Source: an uncultured Paracoccaceae bacterium (GTDB lineage Bacteria > Pseudomonadota > Alphaproteobacteria > Rhodobacterales > Rhodobacteraceae). Taken from it: DNA of 5,816 nucleotides. The stretch covers positions 1 through 5,816 of the forward strand of contig CALHST010000161.1 of NCBI GenBank assembly GCA_938038825.1, in the 5' to 3' direction. The notes below the pieces were generated by a model. That model had not been told where the DNA came from, ran no database searches, and saw only the letters and a list, made by a program, of their open reading frames with translations. Position 1 is the stretch's first letter. Every line of letters starts with the position of its first letter. Both the position numbers and the translations under genes were made by a program. Shown in pieces: positions 1 through 5,451 of this stretch.

Positions 1-1611
1 AGGTGAGTTAAACAGGTTGCCCTCGTTCACGTTGGACGACCCGGCATTTGGCCCATCTGTATGGACGGTCGGGTTGCCCGCCATCACATACAAATCCCAG
101 TCAAACGTGGACTTTCCGTGATCTTGGTTATGCGGACGCCAACGCACGATCTGACCGTAGTTGTTGGCCTCGCGTGGGTTTGGCGCGTTCGGGATCATCG
201 GCTCACCGCCCGCATTGGTGCGCACAGTGCCATCGTCGTTCAACGCACCGCGACGCGAGTTGTTGGTCAGGCAGCAATAAGCCTCGACTGCGCGCGGGTT
301 CACCGCGACCCATTCAGGACGGTCCATTGTAGTGGCCCCAACTGCGGAGGCTGCTGTGCGCGAGAAGATCGCGATTTCCGCTTCGGTCATGCCCGTCGAT
401 TCTGGCGTCAACGCCAACCATGTGCCGGTCAAATCATCGTTGAAGCGCGCCGCATGCAGCTGACCTTCGCTCAGCAAGGTCGACGTATCGCCGCCGGGCA
501 CATAGATGTCACGCGACACCCACTTATACATGAACTCGCCACGCTCATCGTCGCCCATATAGACCACAACGCGGCCCTCTGGCGTCAGCGCATAGGCAGC
601 ATTCTCGTGCTTAAAGCGGCCCAAAGCCGTGTGCTTGACCGGGGTCGAGTCGGGATCGGCCGGATCAATCTCAACAATATAACCCACGCGGTGTGGTTCG
701 TTCGGGTTCTTGGACACGTCAAAGCGGGCATCCCATTTGTGATAATCGTATCCCCAGCCATCCGGGCCAACGCCATAGCGTTTGTATCCGGCGGCAACCA
801 CCTCATCCGTTGGCATGTCGCCGGTCGATCCAAAGTAGCCGTTGAAGTTTTCTTCGCAGGTCAAATAGGTGCCCCACGGCGTGCGGCCCGAACCACAATT
901 GTTCATTGTTCCCAATGACGCTGTGCCCGTTGGGTCGGCATCTGTCTTCAAAAGATCATGCCCGGCAGCGGGCCCATCAATGGACATCGGCGCATTATGG
1001 GTTAAACGGCGATTATAGGGGCTGTCGACAACAACGGCCCACCCGTCCGGACCCTCGGCCACTTCCATGACTGTTACACCCTGCAAGCTTTGCAGCAGCA
1101 ACACGTCATCCGCGTTGCGCGGCGTGCCGTCTTCGGCATCGGGCAAATTGATCTTGCGGTTCGCATATTCGTTGTTCACAACGATGATTTGCTTGTCCCC
1201 AACCAGGAACAACTCCATCCCATCGGTGTTTTCACCAAACACCTTGTCCGATCCAGCCGCCGGAATCCCCTTGGCCGCGTCAAAGGCAGGCGCGTCCGAA
1301 AACAGCGGATCGCCCCACCGCACAACGGTTTTCCAGGAATAGCCCTCGGGCACGTGCACCGTGCCGTCGGTCTGCGCGGCAAGCTGCGAAAACGCAAAGC
1401 GGTCCGCTTGTTGCGCCTGCGCCGTCGTACCCTTTAGAAAGGCAGTGCCCATCACGGCTGCACCAGATCCAAAGGCCAAGGTGCTGCCCAAAAATCCACG
1501 ACGCGACATGGCGCGGTCAACAACGCGGTCAAATTCTTGCACCTCTGGGCGCGGGAAATTCATTTCATCCCAGTCATCCGCAGAGACTGTGTTCAGGTCG
1601 ATCTTATTCAT
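1..1611 (-). CDS. phoX: PhoX-family (DUF839) alkaline phosphatase, Tat-exported, 3' end cut by window
   Basis: PhoX enzymes are secreted metal-dependent phosphomonoesterases that release phosphate from organic esters in the periplasm or outside the cell. The minus strand is open without a stop from the ATG at 1611-1609 to the window edge, giving 537 codons. Known members run to roughly 600-700 residues, so the C-terminus is missing. A twin-arginine signal is visible at residues 36-42 (SRRGFLG), followed by a hydrophobic stretch to about residue 63 and a likely cleavage site after AQA (residue 66). Family hallmarks are MNNCGSGRTPWGT at 236-248, with the conserved Cys239, then CEEN at 252-255, KHENAAYAL near 334-342, MGDDERGEF at 352-360, and CCLTNN at 446-451. 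The start is supported by GGGAG (1621-1625), 9 nt upstream. A PhoB-like box lies about 58 nt upstream, which fits phosphate-starvation control. The family call is firm; substrate range is unknown. Confidence 0.93.
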   Translation of the reverse strand, partial: MNKIDLNTVSADDWDEMNFPRPEVQEFDRVVDRAMSRRGFLGSTLAFGSGAAVMGTAFLKGTTAQAQQADRFAFSQLAAQTDGTVHVPEGYSWKTVVRWGDPLFSDAPAFDAAKGIPAAGSDKVFGENTDGMELFLVGDKQIIVVNNEYANRKINLPDAEDGTPRNADDVLLLQSLQGVTVMEVAEGPDGWAVVVDSPYNRRLTHNAPMSIDGPAAGHDLLKTDADPTGTASLGTMNNCGSGRTPWGTYLTCEENFNGYFGSTGDMPTDEVVAAGYKRYGVGPDGWGYDYHKWDARFDVSKNPNEPHRVGYIVEIDPADPDSTPVKHTALGRFKHENAAYALTPEGRVVVYMGDDERGEFMYKWVSRDIYVPGGDTSTLLSEGQLHAARFNDDLTGTWLALTPESTGMTEAEIAIFSRTAASAVGATTMDRPEWVAVNPRAVEAYCCLTNNSRRGALNDDGTVRTNAGGEPMIPNAPNPREANNYGQIVRWRPHNQDHGKSTFDWDLYVMAGNPTVHTDGPNAGSSNVNEGNLFNSP

Positions 1612-1668
1612 GTGGTCTTGCTCCCAAGTCAGGTGGCGAAAATTGTACTGCTCGCCTATGGTGTAACC

Positions 1669-1686
1669 GTAACACTCGTATGACAG
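1669..1686 (-). promoter_or_regulatory. Candidate PhoB box upstream of phoX
   Basis: Read on the minus strand, the site has a perfect CTGTCAT half (1686-1680), then ACGA, then GTGTTAC (1675-1669). The two halves start exactly 11 nt apart, as in the PhoB direct-repeat consensus CTGTCAT-N4-CTGTCAT. The second half matches at 5 of 7 positions if C or T is allowed last. It points toward phoX and ends 57 nt before its start codon. A possible -10 element, TACAAT (1647-1642), lies 21 nt further downstream; that is longer than the roughly 10 nt usual in Pho promoters. A weaker alternative is CATAGG (1660-1655), 8 nt away. A T7 run on the minus strand at 1707-1701 lies just upstream. The box is inferred from sequence match and the function of the target gene. 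Confidence 0.6.
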
Positions 1687-1884
1687 GCGACATGCTGCGC
1701 AAAAAAATACCAAGCGCTTTGCAATCTGGGAATCTTCCGTCCCCCCACGGGCCGCACCCGGTATAGTAGCAACGACAAACCCTTTGGCAATAAAAAGATT
1801 TTCGCGCGCATCAAAGCGGGCTGAACAGGTTAACCGCGGCGCCTTACGCTGTGTTGACCTGATGCGTATTTGGGAATTGGGACC
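1687..1884. other. Gene-free interval between two PhoB-like repeat clusters
   Basis: Together with its flanks this belongs to a 391-nt intergenic region (1612-2002). I found no open frame with a ribosome binding site, protein-like composition or recognisable family, and no tRNA-like or riboswitch-like structure. A 7-A run lies at 1701-1707 and a short AAGCGCTT palindrome at 1712-1719. A TTGACC at 1854-1859 resembles a plus-strand -35 element but has no matching -10 at normal spacing. The length could hold a small RNA or a long phoX leader, but nothing in the sequence proves either. Confidence 0.4.
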
Positions 1885-1917
1885 AACCAAAACAGACGAA
1901 ATACAGACAGCTTACAG
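1885..1917 (-). repeat. Three tandem 11-nt CTGT units, PhoB-box-like
   Basis: On the minus strand the units are CTGTAAGCTGT (1917-1907), CTGTATTTCGT (1906-1896) and CTGTTTTGGTT (1895-1885). CTGT recurs at exactly 11-nt spacing three times, the helical phasing of PhoB direct-repeat sites. Each 7-nt core matches CTGTCAT at 5 of 7 positions, so every half is imperfect. An extra CTGT sits at 1910-1907. The array lies about 275 nt upstream of the phoX start codon and about 86 nt beyond the stop of the ABC ATPase gene. It could be a distal PhoB or other response-regulator site, or chance in a CTGT-rich stretch. Confidence 0.4.
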
Positions 1918-1967
1918 TCCGCGTTTTTGTTATACAGGATTGGTCTTAGCGGCCTGTTCCGCCCGCT

Positions 1968-1993
1968 GCGCCGCGCACTAAAGTGCACGGCGC
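1968..1993 (-). terminator. GC-rich 3' hairpin after the ABC ATPase gene, no U-tract
   Basis: An inverted repeat pairs 1968-1978 with 1983-1993: ten Watson-Crick pairs with one C/A mismatch (1974/1987) and a 4-nt loop, TAAA. It begins 9 nt past the ATPase stop codon. No T-run follows on the minus strand, so it is not a textbook intrinsic terminator. It may mark a processed or Rho-dependent 3' end or protect the transcript. Confidence 0.45.
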
Positions 1994-2002
1994 GATCACA
2001 GT

Positions 2003-3061
2003 TTAGCGGATGCGGGCTTCGGTCTGTGCGTCAAACACCATTACGCGATGCGACTCAAAGCTGATCGATACGGTATCCCCTTCCGAGGCGCGCTCATCCC
2101 CGCGTTCTTCCACGATAATCGCTTCGCCGGTGCTGGCCGACAAGTGGGTATAGCTGACCCCGCCTAGCGCTTCGGTCAGCTCGACGTTCAGGCCCGATCC
2201 AGCCTGCTCGACAATGATGTGTTCCGGACGCACACCCATTGTCACGGCTGTGCCTTCCGCAGGCAAAGTCACCGTGGTTTCAACCGATTGCCCCAAGGCT
2301 GGCACGTCGATTTTTCCGCCCTTCACCGTGCCGTTCAGGAAGTTCATCGACGGAGAGCCAATAAAGCCAGCCACAAATTTGTTGTCCGGGTTGCGATACA
2401 ATTCAAGTGGAGCACCCACTTGTTCAATGATCCCAGCACGCAGCACGACAATCTTGTCAGCAAGCGTCATCGCTTCGACTTGGTCATGTGTCACATAGAT
2501 CATTGTCGCACCAATCTCTTGGTGCAAACGGGCGATTTCGACCCGCATTTCAACACGCAGCTCTGCATCCAGGTTGGACAAGGGTTCGTCAAAAAGGAAC
2601 ACTTCGGGACCACGCACAATCGCACGGCCAATGGCCACTCGCTGACGCTGACCACCAGACAGGGCTTTGGGTTTGCGTTTCAGGTATTGGTCCAGCTTCA
2701 GAATATCCGAAGCCCCTTTGACCTTTTTGTCGATCTCGGTGCGTTCCACCCCGTTCATTTTCAGACCGAAACCCATGTTTTCTTCCACGGTCATATGCGG
2801 GTAAAGCGCATAGGTGTGGAACACCATGGCCACGCCACGATCTGATGGATCCATCCGAGTAACATCCCGTGATCCAATGTGAATTTGGCCCTCTGTGGTT
2901 TCTTCAAGCCCCGCGATCATCCGCAGCAAAGTGGATTTCCCGCAGCCTGATGGCCCCACAAAAACACAAAATTCGCCGTCTTCGATTTCAAGGTCCACGC
3001 CGTGGATCACTTGAACGTCTCCATAACGTTTGATGGCCTTTTGAAGTGTAACTCCGGTCAT
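2003..3061 (-). CDS. Carbohydrate ABC importer ATP-binding protein (MalK/UgpC family) with His in the Q-loop
   Basis: This is the cytoplasmic ATPase that drives a solute importer. The 352 residues are a typical full length for the family: a nucleotide-binding domain (about 1-235) then a C-terminal TOBE/regulatory region (about 236-352, with GVRPEH at 276-281). Visible motifs are Walker A GPSGCGKST (36-44, Lys42), signature LSGGQ (134-138), Walker B VFLFDE (154-159, catalytic Glu159), D-loop SNLD (162-165), and H-loop THD (His192). These key positions carry the same numbers as in E. coli MalK. The Q-loop is odd: it reads MVFHTYALYPHM, with His82 where the family has Gln. The start ATG (3061-3059) overlaps the stop of the IclR gene as ATGA, indicating translational coupling. 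AAGGGA (3074-3069), 7 nt upstream, is its ribosome binding site. The partner permease and binding protein lie on the opposite strand to the right. The substrate is not determined; a ugpC or malK name would over-claim. Confidence 0.95.
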   Translation of the reverse strand: MTGVTLQKAIKRYGDVQVIHGVDLEIEDGEFCVFVGPSGCGKSTLLRMIAGLEETTEGQIHIGSRDVTRMDPSDRGVAMVFHTYALYPHMTVEENMGFGLKMNGVERTEIDKKVKGASDILKLDQYLKRKPKALSGGQRQRVAIGRAIVRGPEVFLFDEPLSNLDAELRVEMRVEIARLHQEIGATMIYVTHDQVEAMTLADKIVVLRAGIIEQVGAPLELYRNPDNKFVAGFIGSPSMNFLNGTVKGGKIDVPALGQSVETTVTLPAEGTAVTMGVRPEHIIVEQAGSGLNVELTEALGGVSYTHLSASTGEAIIVEERGDERASEGDTVSISFESHRVMVFDAQTEARIR

Positions 3062-3864
3062 GTTCCAGTCCCTTGTAAGTGTTCTTGTTTTGCGTCCCTG
3101 TCAGGAAACGCCCAATTCTTTGCATCCCATGCAATTTTTGCAGCGGTGTCTTGTAGATGCGGTACCAAATCCGTGAGATTGTCCAAACTTGTCCGCGTTG
3201 TAGATCCGGTAATAGACATTGCGCCCAACACCCGGTCAGACGGACCAAGTATCGGAACGGCCACACAAATAATGCCCGGTTCGTGTTCCTCTCGGTCATA
3301 GGCAAAGCCGCGTTTGCGGGTGGCGATCAGCTCGTCCTTGAGCGCCTTGGGTGAACACAATGTGTGCTCTGTAAATCGGTGATAGCTTTGTTGTCCCAGC
3401 ACGCGTTCCAACGTTACATCATCCAAATAGGCCAGCATCGCTTTGCCAACGCCTGTGCAATAGGCTGGCCCGACTTTGCCAGCGTCGGAAAACATTTCCA
3501 CAGGCTGCGCAGCATTGCGCTTGTCGATGTAAAGAACTTGCGCATGGTCCAATTGCGCGAGGTGAACTGTCTCTTTGAGCTGCCCACTCAGGACATCCAA
3601 AAAGGGGCGCGCAATGGGGGCCAAAGAACTTTGTTGCCAGGCGGCATGTGCCAGACGCACAAGACGCATGCCCAGCGCATAGGTGTGCTGGTCAGGGTCA
3701 AACGACAACAGCGATTGCTGCGTTAACGTTTGTACAAGACGATATAGGGTTGCCTTGGGCAAATCGCTCATGTTTTGGATTTCGCCAAACCGAACGGGGC
3801 GACCAAAACTTGCAATAAGATCAAGGACCGTCATGGCTTTGCCGACGGTACCGCCTTCTGACAT
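3058..3864 (-). CDS. IclR-family transcriptional regulator
   Basis: IclR proteins are homodimeric regulators that bind a small metabolite and control nearby catabolic or transport genes. From ATG 3864-3862 the protein has 268 residues, normal for the family. A winged helix-turn-helix covers about residues 6-68, with the recognition-helix region around DLPKATLYRLVQTL (34-47). The effector-binding domain spans about 82-250, with the family-like YCTGVGKAMLAYL (135-147) and GIICVAVPI (197-205), followed by GAMSITG (214-220). This start was chosen because GGGAGG (3876-3871) lies 6 nt upstream. A longer reading from a TTG at 3930 has no such support and adds residues the family lacks. The gene is first in a minus-strand pair with the ABC ATPase and divergent from the binding-protein gene, so it probably regulates both units and itself. 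The inducer and the sign of regulation cannot be told. Confidence 0.93.
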   Translation of the reverse strand: MSEGGTVGKAMTVLDLIASFGRPVRFGEIQNMSDLPKATLYRLVQTLTQQSLLSFDPDQHTYALGMRLVRLAHAAWQQSSLAPIARPFLDVLSGQLKETVHLAQLDHAQVLYIDKRNAAQPVEMFSDAGKVGPAYCTGVGKAMLAYLDDVTLERVLGQQSYHRFTEHTLCSPKALKDELIATRKRGFAYDREEHEPGIICVAVPILGPSDRVLGAMSITGSTTRTSLDNLTDLVPHLQDTAAKIAWDAKNWAFPDRDAKQEHLQGTGT

Positions 3865-3937
3865 TTTATTCCTCCCTTTCGACCTTTTTGCTATCCTAGC
3901 GCCAAGGCCTGCGATTCCATTCTCGTGCAATCGTATG

Positions 3938-3967
3938 TTGACAAACTAGGCGAGTCGGGGTCTTAAT
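3938..3967 (+). promoter_or_regulatory. Sigma-70-type promoter of the binding-protein operon
   Basis: A perfect -35 hexamer TTGACA (3938-3943) is followed after 18 nt by CTTAAT (3962-3967), matching 4 of 6 of TATAAT. Transcription would begin near 3974, leaving a leader of roughly 65 nt before the start codon at 4041. The -35 overlaps TTGTCA on the minus strand (3944-3939), so a divergent promoter for the IclR gene could share this spot. Its -10, however, is unclear (AATGGA at 17-nt spacing). Confidence 0.55.
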
Positions 3968-3985
3968 TTCAATATCTAAAACTTG

Positions 3986-4002
3986 GTTTCATTAATTGGA
4001 AC
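3986..4002. promoter_or_regulatory. Imperfect palindrome, candidate IclR-family operator
   Basis: GTTTCA and TGGAAC form 6-nt arms around a 5-nt AT-only centre, with one T/G mismatch between arms. A wider weak symmetry, TTGGT (3983-3987) with ACCAA (4009-4013), surrounds it. IclR-family sites such as those of KdgR and IclR are AT-centred palindromes with TGRAAC- or TGGAAA-like arms, so the form fits. The site lies just downstream of the predicted transcription start, where bound repressor would block the binding-protein operon. Binding by this regulator is inferred. Confidence 0.4.
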
Positions 4003-4040
4003 TAAAATACCAAAGACACGCATCATTCTGGGAGGATCAC

Positions 4041-5306
4041 ATGCGTTCATTCCTTAAAGCGTCCACGGCGGCGCTCGGTCTTGTTGGTGCATTGACAGTT
4101 GGCGCATTTGCTGACGGTCATGCCAAGCTTCAGGGCACATTGAAAATTTCGTCGGATATGTCTAACCCAGCGCCCCGCGCTGTGATGGAAGGCATGGTCG
4201 AGCGGTTCAAAGAACTGCACCCCGATCTGGAAGTTGAGCTGACGATCACAGATCGTGAAGCTTGGAAAACACAGATCCGCAACGTTCTTAGCGCAAATCC
4301 ACCCGATGTTGCCAACTGGTATGCCGCGAACCGCATGCGTCCTTATGTAGACGCAGGTTTGTTCATGGATATCTCTGACCTTTGGGCAGAAGACGACATG
4401 GCCGCACTGGCATCCACAAAAGGTGCGATGACACTGGACGGTAAGCAATGGGGCGTGCCTTACACATACTACCAGTGGGGCGTCTACTACCGCAAAGACA
4501 TCTATGAAGAGCTTGGCCTGAACGAGCCTTCGAACTTCGAAGAGATGAAATCCAACTGCCAAGCCATTCTGGATTCCGGTCGCAAATGCTATACCATCGG
4601 CACCAAGTTCCTTTGGACAGCGGGCGGTTGGTTCGACTATCTGAACATGCGCACAAACGGCTATCAGTACCACGCGGATCTGATGGCAGGTAAGCACAAG
4701 TGGGACAGCGACGAAGTCCGCGCGACATTCGGCAACTGGAAAGAGCTGCTGGACATGGGCGCGTTTGTGGACAACCACACCTCCTATAGCTGGCAAGAAT
4801 CCCTGCCCTTCATCGTATCCGGTGACGCAGCCGCGATCCTGAAAGGCAACTTTGCCGTGCCACCACTGCGTGAAGCGGGTCTGGATGACAGCAAACTGGA
4901 CTTCTACCAGTTCCCTGAGATCACAGCAGGTGTTGCGCTGGCGGAAGACGCACCTACAGACACATTCCACATCCCAGCCGGTGCGGAAAACCCAGAAGCT
5001 GCAAAAGAATTCTTGCGCTTCGTGGTGTCTGCAGACAACCAGACTTTGATCAATGGCGGCGACGCTTTGGGTCAGTTGCCTGTGAACGCAAACTCCTCTG
5101 TGGATGACGACAAGTTCCTGAAGGAAGGCTTCACAATGTTGTCCTCCAACAGCCCAGGTGGCGTTGCACAGTTCTTTGACCGTGACGCACCAGCGGAAAT
5201 GGCGAAAGTTGGCATGGAAGGCTTGCAAGAATTCATGGTTAAGCCAGACAACTTGGACAAGATCTTGGCACGCTTGGATAAAGCGGCTGAGCGCATCTAC
5301 AAATAA
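4041..5306 (+). CDS. Periplasmic solute-binding protein of a carbohydrate ABC importer (SBP family 1)
   Basis: This 421-residue protein would capture the solute in the periplasm and deliver it to the permease pair. Residues 1-24 form a Sec signal peptide (MRSFLKAS, then a hydrophobic core) with likely cleavage after AFA, before DGHA. The mature part has features of family-1 sugar-binding proteins: a segment rich in aromatic residues, GVPYTYYQWGVYYRKDIYEELGL (split here as GVPYTYYQWG at 138-147 and VYYRKDIYEELGL at 148-160), and GGWFDYLNMRTNG at 195-207, where many relatives have ligand-contacting aromatics. The only two cysteines, Cys173 and Cys183, are 10 residues apart and could form a disulfide. 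The start at 4041 has GGGAGGA (4030-4036) 4 nt upstream; an in-frame TTG at 3996 lacks a site and would bury the signal peptide. It is divergent from the IclR-ATPase pair and upstream of a permease gene. The substrate is probably a sugar or polyol, but this is not proven. Confidence 0.93.
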   Translation: MRSFLKASTAALGLVGALTVGAFADGHAKLQGTLKISSDMSNPAPRAVMEGMVERFKELHPDLEVELTITDREAWKTQIRNVLSANPPDVANWYAANRMRPYVDAGLFMDISDLWAEDDMAALASTKGAMTLDGKQWGVPYTYYQWGVYYRKDIYEELGLNEPSNFEEMKSNCQAILDSGRKCYTIGTKFLWTAGGWFDYLNMRTNGYQYHADLMAGKHKWDSDEVRATFGNWKELLDMGAFVDNHTSYSWQESLPFIVSGDAAAILKGNFAVPPLREAGLDDSKLDFYQFPEITAGVALAEDAPTDTFHIPAGAENPEAAKEFLRFVVSADNQTLINGGDALGQLPVNANSSVDDDKFLKEGFTMLSSNSPGGVAQFFDRDAPAEMAKVGMEGLQEFMVKPDNLDKILARLDKAAERIYK

Positions 5307-5313
5307 GCACCAA

Positions 5314-5369
5314 CGTGAGCTGAAGCTCACCCTACGGATACGTCCATGTAGGGTGAGCTTTAGCTCACG
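5314..5369. repeat. Inverted pair of REP-like palindromes with GTAG heads (BIME-like), forming a 22-bp stem
   Basis: Arms 5314-5335 and 5348-5369 pair over 22 positions, all Watson-Crick except one G-U. The loop of 12 nt can itself form GGA-TACG-TCC. Each arm is also a palindrome on its own: GTGAGCT-GA-AGCTCAC on the left and GTGAGCT-TT-AGCTCAC on the right. Read outward from the centre, both units start with GTAG and continue GGTGAGCTTYAGCTCACG, differing at a single base. A GTAG tetranucleotide before a hairpin is the hallmark of REP elements mobilised by RAYT transposases. The doublet lies between the binding-protein stop and the permease start, as REPs do between malE and malF in E. coli. 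It probably stabilises the upstream mRNA end so that binding protein exceeds permease. No U-run follows, so it is not a simple terminator. Confidence 0.75.
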
Positions 5370-5441
5370 CTTCTCTACAAAGCCCATTTGTAAGACCCCG
5401 CGTTTTTCAAATGTGCTTTCATTCTAAGCACCCTAACTCCT

Positions 5442-5447
5442 GGGAGG
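5442..5447 (+). promoter_or_regulatory. Ribosome binding site of the permease gene
   Basis: GGGAGG lies 4 nt before the ATG at 5452. It fixes the permease start and shows the gene has its own initiation site after the REP doublet, so it is not translationally coupled to the binding-protein gene 145 nt upstream. Confidence 0.7.
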
Positions 5448-5451
5448 CATC

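Noticed and set aside
61..918. Open frame of 285 codons on the plus strand opposite phoX
   Set aside because: Same codon-aligned antisense artefact. The sense strand has clear PhoX motifs over the whole stretch.
1784..1981. 65-codon plus-strand frame in the gap between phoX and the ATPase gene
   Set aside because: No ribosome binding site, no recognisable family, and it runs through the repeat array and into the 3' hairpin of the neighbouring gene.
3865..3930. N-terminal extension of the IclR regulator from a TTG codon at 3930
   Set aside because: No ribosome binding site for the TTG, whereas GGGAGG precedes the internal ATG at the right distance; the extension is not typical of the family.
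3996..4040. N-terminal extension of the binding protein from a TTG codon at 3996
   Set aside because: It would place 15 polar residues before a normal signal peptide, overlap the candidate operator, and ignore the GGGAGGA just before ATG 4041.
5314..5369. Inverted repeat read as an intrinsic terminator or a CRISPR unit
   Set aside because: No U-run follows the stem and the permease gene continues in the same direction. There are only two units, inverted and not direct, with no regular spacers.
4047..5387. Long open frame of 446 codons on the minus strand opposite the binding-protein gene
   Set aside because: Its codons align exactly with those of the sense gene, so stops would need sense TTA, CTA or TCA codons, which this gene rarely uses. 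The cysteine- and valine-rich product has no family character and no supported start.
5385..5413. CATTTG/CAAATG inverted repeat in the permease leader
   Set aside because: Only 6 bp with a 17-nt loop, which is expected by chance.
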